Positions 1 through 7,598 of a stretch of DNA of 64,000 nucleotides are shown here, in pieces. A program made the position numbers and the translations under genes. The stretch comes from Prosthecobacter sp. SYSU 5D2. GTDB taxonomy: Bacteria > Verrucomicrobiota > Verrucomicrobiia > Verrucomicrobiales > Verrucomicrobiaceae. The stretch lies in the NCBI RefSeq assembly GCF_039655865.1, contig NZ_JBBYXL010000002.1, positions 124,001 to 188,000 of the forward strand. The letters are read 5' to 3'. The notes beneath the pieces are model-generated. The model ran no database searches, had not been told where the DNA came from, and saw only the letters and a list, made by a program, of their open reading frames with translations. Every line of letters starts with the position of its first letter. The first letter of the stretch is position 1.

Positions 1-4
1 AGGG

Positions 5-1147
5 CTAGTCCTGAATCTTCCAATGGGCCTGGCGGAGGACGGTTTTTTTGCCGTCTTTCAGCTTCTCGTACCAGACGGAGAGCAGGGAGCCATCAGCCAG
101 CTCGGCGGTGCTGGGGTAGCCCAGGTCTCCATTGGCGGCATCGCCTGAAAAGATGAGGGGGGCAGACCAGGTGCGGCCGTTGTCCCGGCTGATGCAGGCC
201 TGGTTGCCAAAGGGTGCGCGGCGGTGGCCAAAGGTCATGAGCAGGGCGCCATTCTTGAGCTTGAGGAGGTGGGAGGGGAAGCCCCAGACGCCGGTTGTTT
301 TTGGCTCGCTCCAGGTCTTGCCGCCGTCGGCGGATTCGGTCTGGAGGACTTCGTAGTGGTTGGCTTTTCCGTGATGGCGGATGTGGGCGATGATCCGGCC
401 ATCGTTGGCCTGGACGGCGTGGAGCTCATGATACTCGTTCGTGGCGTTGTCTCCGGGGCGGGTGGGGATCTCAGAGATCCAGCGCCAGGTGAGACCATCA
501 TCGGTGGATTCGCAGGCACCGATGCGCTTGGTTTCAGTCCAGAGTTCTTTGCCGACATAAAGAAGACGGCCATCGGCCAGTTCGGTGGGGCCATGGGGGC
601 TGTTGACAATCGTGGCGATGGGGGGTGACCAGGAGATGCCATTGTCGGTGGAGCGGATAACCCATTCACCACTCATGGCCTTGCGCTGCTCATCCGTGAG
701 GCGGGCGTGGGCGGCCTCCCACTGGGGGAGGGTCTCGCTGTTGACAAAGGAGTTGGTTTTGCCCTCCTGGGCCTGCTTCAAAAAGGGCACGTAGGCCGGG
801 GAGGTGAATGTGGTGGCGAGGAGGGTGCCTTTGGAAGTTTCCAGGAGGCCGGCATCGCGGTCATCCATGTCCGTGTCCAAAATGGTGCGGGAGAAGGTCC
901 AGCTATTGCCCTCATCCACGGATGTGATGAGCTCCACCCGGCCGAAAGGGCAGACGTGGGCGTGACGTCCACCGGAAATGACCACCATGAGGCGGCCGTC
1001 CTTTTGACGGATGAGCGTAGGCCAGCCCTGATAATAGTCCGGCTGGAAGCTGATGGTCTTGGTTTCAATGACCTCGACTATATCGGCAGCGAAGAGGGTG
1101 GATGAGAGGGCCAGCAGGCTGGTCAAGAGGAGGGTGGTTGGTTTCAT
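5..1147 (-). CDS. Exported sialidase-family (BNR/Asp-box) protein, copy 1
   Basis: A 380-residue protein with a cleavable signal peptide (residues 1-21, ending LFAAD). It shows five Asp boxes of the S-x-D-x-G-x-T-W type (SVDEGNSW, STDNGISW, STDDGLTW, SADGGKTW, SRDNGRTW), the hallmark of six-bladed sialidase beta-propellers. It probably acts on glycans outside the cytoplasm; true sialic-acid specificity is not shown. It is the last gene of a minus-strand operon and lies 21 bases after a close paralogue of identical length. Both paralogues have the same untranslated stretch (TCTCCCGCT) before ATG and no Shine-Dalgarno, which points to recent tandem duplication. It could equally be a non-sialidase glycoside hydrolase of the same fold. 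Confidence 0.85.
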   Translation of the reverse strand: MKPTTLLLTSLLALSSTLFAADIVEVIETKTISFQPDYYQGWPTLIRQKDGRLMVVISGGRHAHVCPFGRVELITSVDEGNSWTFSRTILDTDMDDRDAGLLETSKGTLLATTFTSPAYVPFLKQAQEGKTNSFVNSETLPQWEAAHARLTDEQRKAMSGEWVIRSTDNGISWSPPIATIVNSPHGPTELADGRLLYVGKELWTETKRIGACESTDDGLTWRWISEIPTRPGDNATNEYHELHAVQANDGRIIAHIRHHGKANHYEVLQTESADGGKTWSEPKTTGVWGFPSHLLKLKNGALLMTFGHRRAPFGNQACISRDNGRTWSAPLIFSGDAANGDLGYPSTAELADGSLLSVWYEKLKDGKKTVLRQAHWKIQD

Positions 1148-1168
1148 AAACAGCGGGAGAGAAAGGGG

Positions 1169-2311
1169 TTATTGGTTCAGCTTCCAATGGGCTTGGCGGA
1201 GGACTGTTTTTTTATCGCCCTTCAGCCTCTCGTACCAGACGGTGAGCAGGGTGCCGTCGGCCAGCTCGGCGGAGCTGGGGTAACCGAGGTCCTGGCCTTG
1301 GCCATCTTCAGAAATCATGAGAGGGGAGGACCATGTGCGGCCATGGTCGCGGCTGATGCGGGCCTGGTTCCCAAAAGGGGCGCGGCGATGCCCGTAAGTC
1401 ATGAGAAGGGTGCCATCGCGCAACTTGAGAAGATGGGATGGATAACCCCAGACGCCGATGGAGCGGGGTTCGCTCCAGGTCTTGCCGCCGTCCTCTGATT
1501 CGGTCTGAAGGGTTTCGTAGTGGTTGGTTTCGCCATGGTGGCGAATCTGGGCGATGATCCGGCCATCGTTGGCCTGGACGGCGTGTAGTTCGTGATAATC
1601 AAGGCCTGCTTTGTCCCCGGCGCGGACTGGAATTTCAGAGAGCCAGCGCCAGGTGAGACCGTCATCGTTGGACTCGGAGACGCCGATGCGGGGGGGCTTG
1701 CTCACGAGTTCCCTGCCGACATACAAGAGGCGGCCATCGGCCAGTTCAGCAGGGCCATGAGGGCTGTCAACCAGCGTGCGGATGGGAGCGGACCAAGTGA
1801 GACCGTTGTCGGTGGAGCGAACGAGCCATTCACCGCGCAGAGACTGGCGTTGCTCATGCGTCAGCCGGGAGTGGGCCGCTTCCCAAAGGGGAAGGGTTTC
1901 GGGTTTGGCATAGGGAGCGGGTTTGCCTTCTTTGGCCAGGTTTAGATAGGTCTCATAAGCGGTGGAGGTGAAGGTGGTGGCCAGAAGGGTGCCTTTGGAG
2001 GTTTCGAGAATGCCGGCATCGCGGTCATCAATGTCGGTATCGAGAATGGTGCGGGGGAAGCTCCAGGTCTGACCATCATCTTGAGAAGTGATGAACTCCA
2101 GCCGGCCAAAGGGGCAGACGTGAGCCTGGCGCCCGCCTGAGAAAACGATGATGAGCCGGTTGTCTTTTTGACGGAGAAGCGTGGGCCAGCCGAGATAATA
2201 GTCCGGCTGAAAGCTGATGGTTTTGGTCTCCAGAACTTTCACGTCTTCAGCCGCAAAGAGGGTGGACGAGAGGGCTAGCAAGCTACCCAGGATGAGGGTG
2301 GTGGATTTCAT
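1169..2311 (-). CDS. Exported sialidase-family (BNR/Asp-box) protein, copy 2
   Basis: A 380-residue paralogue of the next gene downstream, with nearly the same signal peptide (residues 1-21, ALSSTLFAAE) and five Asp boxes (SQDDGQTW, STDNGLTW, SNDDGLTW, SEDGGKTW, SRDHGRTW). The fold is a sialidase-type beta-propeller acting in the periplasm or outside. It sits 19 bases downstream of the Kelch-sialidase fusion, so the three sialidase modules are probably co-transcribed. Sequence differences between the two 380-residue copies cluster outside the Asp boxes, so they may have diverged in substrate. Substrate is unknown. Confidence 0.85.
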   Translation of the reverse strand: MKSTTLILGSLLALSSTLFAAEDVKVLETKTISFQPDYYLGWPTLLRQKDNRLIIVFSGGRQAHVCPFGRLEFITSQDDGQTWSFPRTILDTDIDDRDAGILETSKGTLLATTFTSTAYETYLNLAKEGKPAPYAKPETLPLWEAAHSRLTHEQRQSLRGEWLVRSTDNGLTWSAPIRTLVDSPHGPAELADGRLLYVGRELVSKPPRIGVSESNDDGLTWRWLSEIPVRAGDKAGLDYHELHAVQANDGRIIAQIRHHGETNHYETLQTESEDGGKTWSEPRSIGVWGYPSHLLKLRDGTLLMTYGHRRAPFGNQARISRDHGRTWSSPLMISEDGQGQDLGYPSSAELADGTLLTVWYERLKGDKKTVLRQAHWKLNQ

Positions 2312-2330
2312 AAAAGCGGGAGAAAAAAGG

Positions 2331-4580
2331 CTATCGGCTCAGCTTCCAACGAGCCTGGCGGAGGACGGCGGTATGGGTGCCCTTGGGTGTTTCATACCAG
2401 ATGGTGAGGAGGCTGCCATCGGCCAGTTCGGCGCTGCTGGGATAACCGAGGTCCCAATCAGCAGCGTCATCGGTGAGGAGGAATTCATCCGACCAGGTGC
2501 GGCCATGGTCGCGGCTGAATTTGCCCCGGATGCCAAAGGGGACCTGCCGCCAGCTGTAAGTCATGAGCAGGGTGTCATCGCGCAGGCGGATGAGGTGGGA
2601 GGGGTAGCCATCGGCCACTTTTTGCTTTTCCGTCCAGGTCAGGCCGCCATCGGTGGAAAGGATCTGGGAGGTGTTTTGGACGGTGCCTTTGGGCGTGGGG
2701 ATCTTGTCCCGGACATGGACGATGAGGGTGCCGTCGGCAGCCTGCACGGCGTGGAGTTCGCCCGCGCGTACGGGCATTTCGGAGAGTTGTTTCCAGGTCA
2801 AGCCGTCATCTTCGGAGACATGGGCGACGGCTGTTTTACCATTGGCCAGGGCGTAAAAAACCCGCCCGTCCAGCAGGCTGATGGGGCCATGCGGGCTGAA
2901 GCCGGGCACGCGATAACGCGGGGACCAGGAGACGCCGCCATCGGTGGAGCGGAGCATCCAGTAGCCGGTCTCGGCCTGTTTTTGCTCCTGGGTGGTGGCG
3001 GCATCCATGAGCCGCCAGCGGTCCAGCATGGCGGGGGTTTCCTTGCCAAAGGTAGCATTGAGCAGGCGCTCCGGGGCGTTCATGTGCTGCTGGTAGGCAA
3101 AGGAATTGAACATGGTAACCAGCAGGGTGCCTTTGGCGGTCTCCACGATGCCGGAATCGCGGTCGTCAAGCACGCTGTCCACAAGGATGCGTGGGCGGGT
3201 CCAGTGGCGGCCGTCATCGCGGGAGATGATCATTTCCTGGCGGCCATAGGGGCAGATGTGATACTCGCGGCCGCCGGAGTAAACCAGGATCAGCTCGCCC
3301 GTCCTGCGGCGGGCGAGGGTGGGCCAGCCGTGGTAGAATTGCGGAAGCTGAGAGATGATGGTGGTCTCAATGACGGTAGCTGCGGAGGGGCTTTTGGCTG
3401 TGGGCTTGCCTGCGGCAGCGGCTTTGCCGGGGCGGATCTTGCCGATGAGGAAATGATTGAAGTGGCTGCCGCCTGCGCCCTCCCCGCCGATGACATAAAT
3501 GGTATCTCCCTGGATGCAGACGCCGCAGTCATTGAAGAGGGCGCCAGGAGGCAGCGGGCTGGCGATGCGGAGCCAGCGGTCTAACTGCGTATCGTACACA
3601 AAAGGAACGTCATTCCAGCGGGTGCCCGCACCGCCGATGGTGATGAGGTAGCGGCTGTCATACACGTCCGCCTCCCAGCCGGACATGGGCATGGGGAAAC
3701 TGGCGAGCTGTTTCCATTCATCCTTTTGCGCATCATAGGCCAGGGATTCAGTCAGGCGCTGGCGGGCGCTGGCGGTCCAGGTGACGCCGCCAAGGAGGTA
3801 CATTTTTCCATTCAGCGCGGCCGTGGCACTCCAGCCGCGAGGGCTGCCGGGGATGGGGGCGACAGAGGTCCAGCCTTTGTCTGGCGCGTTCAGGTCCAGC
3901 TTCTCGGCGGTGTTTTGGATGGTCTTGGGACTGTAGCCTTTTTCCGCGAAGTCATAGCGATTCCCTCCGGCGACGATGAGCTGTATGCCGACCTTTTCCA
4001 CAGAGAGATGGGTGCGGGCCACCTGCATGGGCGGGAGCTTCTTCCAGCCCGCTTCCGGCTGTCGGGTATCCAGGCGATAGACTTCGGCGGAGGCGACGGT
4101 GGGTTTGTCCTGGGAGGCTCCGCCGAGCACATAGATGACCCCGTCTGCGGCGACAGCACGGGTGTACTCACGGCGGGCGGGAAGGTCCGGGAGGCGGGTC
4201 CAGTGATCGGTTTTGGGATCATAACGATGGGCCCAGCGGGAGCTGCGGCGGCTGACATCCTGGGTTTCATCCCCGGCAGGAATGAAACCGCCCATCAGAT
4301 AAATCTGCCCGTCCACCAGCACCATGCCGGCTCCGCTGATGCCTGCATGGGGGCCTTTTTCGACAAAGGGCAGCTCCTTCACTGTCCAGTCAATCTCGCC
4401 GAAAACGGGGAGGGCCTTGACTTCATCCGGCATCTCTTTGGAGAGGGCGCGGGTGAGGCCAGCGGATTGCACCGCCGCCTCGCGGGCACGGTTGCGCGCT
4501 TCCTGCCGGGGATCCTCTACGGCTTGCGCTGCGGTGGTGAGGGCGAGCAGTAGGCTCAGGTGCAGGAAGTGCGGTTTCAT
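2331..4580 (-). CDS. Exported Kelch-repeat/sialidase fusion protein
   Basis: A 749-residue two-propeller protein. After a signal peptide (residues 1-20) an N-terminal Kelch domain spans about 60-390, with repeated blade motifs (LVDGQIYLMGGF, VIYVLGGA, KMYLLGGV, TIYVIGGEG). A short Ala/Pro/Lys linker leads into a sialidase domain (about 405-745) homologous to the two downstream genes, with Asp boxes SRDDGRHW, STDGGVSW, SEDDGLTW, STDGGLTW and SRDHGRTW. In enterobacteria a Kelch protein (NanM) is the sialic acid mutarotase, so a fusion releasing and anomerising a sugar is conceivable; this is inference. The gene ends four bases after the stop-start junction with the upstream oxidoreductase, so it is in the operon. 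Confidence 0.85.
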   Translation of the reverse strand: MKPHFLHLSLLLALTTAAQAVEDPRQEARNRAREAAVQSAGLTRALSKEMPDEVKALPVFGEIDWTVKELPFVEKGPHAGISGAGMVLVDGQIYLMGGFIPAGDETQDVSRRSSRWAHRYDPKTDHWTRLPDLPARREYTRAVAADGVIYVLGGASQDKPTVASAEVYRLDTRQPEAGWKKLPPMQVARTHLSVEKVGIQLIVAGGNRYDFAEKGYSPKTIQNTAEKLDLNAPDKGWTSVAPIPGSPRGWSATAALNGKMYLLGGVTWTASARQRLTESLAYDAQKDEWKQLASFPMPMSGWEADVYDSRYLITIGGAGTRWNDVPFVYDTQLDRWLRIASPLPPGALFNDCGVCIQGDTIYVIGGEGAGGSHFNHFLIGKIRPGKAAAAGKPTAKSPSAATVIETTIISQLPQFYHGWPTLARRRTGELILVYSGGREYHICPYGRQEMIISRDDGRHWTRPRILVDSVLDDRDSGIVETAKGTLLVTMFNSFAYQQHMNAPERLLNATFGKETPAMLDRWRLMDAATTQEQKQAETGYWMLRSTDGGVSWSPRYRVPGFSPHGPISLLDGRVFYALANGKTAVAHVSEDDGLTWKQLSEMPVRAGELHAVQAADGTLIVHVRDKIPTPKGTVQNTSQILSTDGGLTWTEKQKVADGYPSHLIRLRDDTLLMTYSWRQVPFGIRGKFSRDHGRTWSDEFLLTDDAADWDLGYPSSAELADGSLLTIWYETPKGTHTAVLRQARWKLSR

Positions 4581-4583
4581 GGA

Positions 4584-5555
4584 TCAGGCGGGGGCGGATT
4601 CGAGTTCGCTGAGGATGCCGGGAACGGAGACGGGGCTGCCGCCGTTTTCGCGGCTGCGGATGCCAGCGATGATGACGGCCATGAGCTCCACGGTTTCTTC
4701 AAAGGGCAGGGGGCGTGTGCCGGTGCGGAGCATGTCAATGAAGGCAACGAGCTGGCCACGGAACGCGTGGTAGGTATCCGTGAGCTTTAGCGGCAGGTCG
4801 CCTTTTGTGCCATACAGATGGACGGCGCCGAAGCTGCCATAGGCATCGTGAAGGGCACCGAGGGTCAGCCTCACGCCACTCTGGTGCGTGATGTGCATGA
4901 CATCACCGCCGGCATCGCTGTGGGCCTGGACGGTGAGAAAGCCGGGGCCGAGGAGGGGTTCGACGGCTTCAAGCGCGTGGATGCCGTATCGCTCCCACGT
5001 TTTGCAGGTGAAGCTGGTGATCCAGCGGAGGTCCCCGAGGTGGGCAAGCTGGGTGTCGTTTAAACGCATCTCCGGGGAGTAGCGCATGCCGCTGGTGGAG
5101 AGGAGAATGTGACCCTGGCGGTGCCACTGGATGAACTGGCGGAGATCGGCCAGGTTGGTGGCCATGGGCTTATCAATAAAAACGGGCAGGCCGGCCTCAA
5201 TGAAAGGGCGGACGCGACGGACATGGTCGTTGCCGTCATCGGTGGCGATGATGACGGCATCCACCTGGCCGATGACGTCTTCGGGCCTGGCGACGATGTT
5301 TTTAATGAGACTGGCGGCGGCGACCTGGGGAGCATCGACGGGATCATCCGTCCAAATATGAGTGACGCGCGCACCGGGAATGCGGATGGATTCCAAGGGC
5401 TGTCTGCCCATGTAGGCGGTGATGCCGGGGTAGGGGCCTTTGGCCATTTCTTCCGGGTTGTACCCATTGATGATGCCGCTCCAGGAGTAGGGGTGGCCAT
5501 TGCCCTCGATCATGCCGAGCATGGCCAGGCGGAGTTCTGTGACGGGAATGCTCAT
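4584..5555 (-). CDS. Gfo/Idh/MocA family oxidoreductase
   Basis: A 323-residue NAD(P)-dependent dehydrogenase of the Gfo/Idh/MocA superfamily: N-terminal Rossmann domain, then the characteristic lysine motif IDKPMATN (catalytic EKP position, here DKP) and a C-terminal alpha/beta substrate domain. There is no signal peptide, so it is cytoplasmic. The first glycine motif is unusual (MLGMIEGNGHPYSW in place of GxGxxG), resembling the subfamily that carries an inserted loop. Its start overlaps the stop of the upstream oxidoreductase by four bases (ATGA), indicating translational coupling. It probably oxidises or epimerises a sugar released by the sialidase-like enzymes downstream. The exact substrate cannot be read from sequence. 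Confidence 0.85.
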   Translation of the reverse strand: MSIPVTELRLAMLGMIEGNGHPYSWSGIINGYNPEEMAKGPYPGITAYMGRQPLESIRIPGARVTHIWTDDPVDAPQVAAASLIKNIVARPEDVIGQVDAVIIATDDGNDHVRRVRPFIEAGLPVFIDKPMATNLADLRQFIQWHRQGHILLSTSGMRYSPEMRLNDTQLAHLGDLRWITSFTCKTWERYGIHALEAVEPLLGPGFLTVQAHSDAGGDVMHITHQSGVRLTLGALHDAYGSFGAVHLYGTKGDLPLKLTDTYHAFRGQLVAFIDMLRTGTRPLPFEETVELMAVIIAGIRSRENGGSPVSVPGILSELESAPA

Positions 5556-6541
5556 GCCAGAGGGACTGGAAGCTGGGTGGAGGCGGAGAGGAGCGCGGCT
5601 TCGTTGAAACGCAGGGTCTGCACGGCTTCCTCAAAGGTACAAAGCGGGTGGGATTTTCCCTCCATGCCGTCCATGAAAGCGTGGGCCTGAGAGATGAAAA
5701 GATCGTCCCGTTCCATGACGGGTGTGACATGCCAGGTCCAGTCAGCATCGCCACGCAAGAGGACACCCCAGCGGCGTTCGTGAAGCTCGATTTTCACGCT
5801 GCCAAGCTCGCCATGGATGAGGAAGGTGGTCTCATTGGGGGCCTGAAATTGATTGAGGACGTAGCTGGCGAGGATGCTGCCGTGACGGGCGGTGACGTTG
5901 ACGGTGTCCTCCACCGTGACGCCGTCCAGGAATTGGTGGGCGGCATCGCAATAAACACGGGTGCAGGGGCCGACGAGCCACTCCATGGCATTGACGGTGT
6001 GCGTGATGGCATCCTGGATGGCCCCGCCGCCGAGGTCATGCCGGGCATAATAGATGTCCCGGTAGGCGGGGCGGAAGGTGGGGAAATGCTGGCCTGAAAC
6101 GGCGCTGACATGAAGGATTTTCCCCAAGGGACTGCTGGCGAGAAAGCTGTGGACTCCAGCCACCCAGGGCATGAGGTGATAAACATAGGCGACGGCCACA
6201 TGGCGCTGCGCGGCGGCGATGGCGTGACGGGTTTCAGCCACGAGTGACTGGTCTATGGCGAGGGGCTTTTCAATGAAGAGATGCAGCCCGGCGGCCAGGA
6301 GGCGGATGGCGATGGGAAGATGAATATGCGCCGGGGTGCATATCACTGCGGCATCATAAGTGGCGGCCTGCAATGCAGCATCCAGTGTGGGGTGGACGGG
6401 GACTCCATAGCGGTCCGCCATGGCGGCCTGGAGGGCGGGATTGGTATCGCACGCAGTGACGGTGCAGCGTCCGGTTTTCTGAAAGCAGCGCAGATGTCTT
6501 TCTCCGATGCTGCCGCAGCCGATGATGAGGATGGAATGCAT
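5552..6541 (-). CDS. Gfo/Idh/MocA family oxidoreductase
   Basis: A 329-residue cytoplasmic dehydrogenase. The dinucleotide motif is classical (IIGCGSIGERH, residues 6-16), the TPAHIH segment and the catalytic EKPLAID motif are present, and the C-terminal half is the usual substrate-binding alpha/beta domain. It is the first gene of the five-gene minus-strand operon and overlaps the next oxidoreductase by four bases. Two adjacent enzymes of this family often carry out paired oxidation/reduction steps on a sugar or cyclitol; that role here is inference from the sialidase context. Confidence 0.87.
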   Translation of the reverse strand: MHSILIIGCGSIGERHLRCFQKTGRCTVTACDTNPALQAAMADRYGVPVHPTLDAALQAATYDAAVICTPAHIHLPIAIRLLAAGLHLFIEKPLAIDQSLVAETRHAIAAAQRHVAVAYVYHLMPWVAGVHSFLASSPLGKILHVSAVSGQHFPTFRPAYRDIYYARHDLGGGAIQDAITHTVNAMEWLVGPCTRVYCDAAHQFLDGVTVEDTVNVTARHGSILASYVLNQFQAPNETTFLIHGELGSVKIELHERRWGVLLRGDADWTWHVTPVMERDDLFISQAHAFMDGMEGKSHPLCTFEEAVQTLRFNEAALLSASTQLPVPLA

Positions 6542-6665
6542 GTGGGGAAGTCTGGAGAGATTTACGGAAGATGGAGGAGGGAATTATGAACAAGCTTTGG
6601 TCACATGAAGAGACCAGGGGGTCGAATGCCGGATTTATTTCGTGGAGAACGGGAGTGATGGGCGG

Positions 6666-7388
6666 TCATCGGCGGCGGGACTTGAAAAAGTCGAGGGTGA
6701 AGGAGGGATGAATCTTTTGGTAAAAGGCCGCCACGTGACCGGCCTTGGCTTTGATTTTGGGATAGTTCTCGATGGCGGACCAGAAGGCAGGGTCGCCCAT
6801 GAAGAGGAGGGCGGCGAAAGAATTGAAATCTTCCTCGATGCTGGCTGTGCCGTAGCTGTGTAGAAAGCCTTCCGGGTGCAGTCCGGGATTGATGCGGGTG
6901 GAGGCTTTTTTGGCCTTCACGGCTTTCACACCGCTGCCGCCATAGACGAAGCCCTGCGGGTTGAGCTGCTGCCAGGCGGCGGGATCAAAATGTCTGGCGT
7001 GGTTTCTGAACAGGATGCTGGAGAACTCCGCGTGGAAGATCCGCTCAAACTGGGCGGTGGTGTACTTTTCATTGCTGACGACATACACGGTGCCGCGTGA
7101 ATTCGTGCCGCCGGTGCTGACGCCACTGTACCGGAGGGAGCCGACGACATGGACTTTTTTCAGATTTTCCTCCAGAACTTCAGATGGATAGGCAGCTAGG
7201 GCTTGAAGGATGAGGGCGCGGCAGCGGGCCTGGTCGGACTCTGGCAAAAGCTGGGCACTGGGATTGGTTTTGGGATTCAGCCAGGCTTCGGGGAAGATTT
7301 TTGAATCTGCCCGGTCAACGATGACCTCGGTAGCCTGACCGAAGGTGGTGATGATCAAAGAGAGTGCGAGGAGGCGGTACTTGTTCAT
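6666..7388 (-). CDS. Exported protein resembling zinc metallopeptidases, possibly inactive
   Basis: I place the start at MNKYRLLAL because it begins a good signal peptide (about 18 residues); a longer reading would run into the tRNA-Leu gene. The 240-residue product has the layout of the exported putative zinc-binding metallopeptidases seen in Bacteroidota and Verrucomicrobiota: a segment at the usual HExxH position (FHAEFSSIL) and a downstream SIEEDFNSFAALLF segment that corresponds to the family's conserved EED-containing helix. The HExxH itself is not intact (HAEF), so it may bind metal differently or be non-catalytic. An inverted repeat (GCTGCG/CGCAGC) lies just before the ATG and no Shine-Dalgarno is visible. 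Confidence 0.6.
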   Translation of the reverse strand: MNKYRLLALSLIITTFGQATEVIVDRADSKIFPEAWLNPKTNPSAQLLPESDQARCRALILQALAAYPSEVLEENLKKVHVVGSLRYSGVSTGGTNSRGTVYVVSNEKYTTAQFERIFHAEFSSILFRNHARHFDPAAWQQLNPQGFVYGGSGVKAVKAKKASTRINPGLHPEGFLHSYGTASIEEDFNSFAALLFMGDPAFWSAIENYPKIKAKAGHVAAFYQKIHPSFTLDFFKSRRR

Positions 7389-7460
7389 CGGGAGGCTGCG
7401 GGTGAGACGCAGCTTACTAACAATGCCTTGGCATTTTTTGCAAACCTGGGGTTTGCAGGG

Positions 7461-7545
7461 TGCCGCTGGCCGGGCTCGAACCGGCAAGGGAGTTACCTCC
7501 CGGCAGATTTTAAGTCTGCTGTGTTTACCATTTCACCACAACGGC
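7461..7545 (-). tRNA. tRNA-Leu (anticodon UAA)
   Basis: Reading the minus strand, an 85-base cloverleaf starts GCCGTTG and ends CAGCGGC plus discriminator A; the acceptor stem pairs over seven bases with one G-U. The anticodon loop is CTTAAAA (anticodon TAA) closed by CAGA/TCTG. A long variable arm (class II) and a GGTTCGAGCC T-arm are present. CCA is not encoded (A is followed by CCC). Downstream hairpins (GCAAACC/GGTTTGC and AATGCC/GGCATT) lie between the tRNA and the next minus-strand gene. I saw no duplicated 3' end nearby that would mark an integrated element. Confidence 0.95.
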
Positions 7546-7598
7546 ATGATGAGTTGAAGGGGAGATTGTAGCGTGATTTGGCCAGGGGCCAAAGGGTT

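Noticed and set aside
7461..7545. The tRNA-Leu as an attachment site for an integrated element
   Set aside because: No integrase, no duplicated tRNA 3' end and no boundary in gene content were found next to it.
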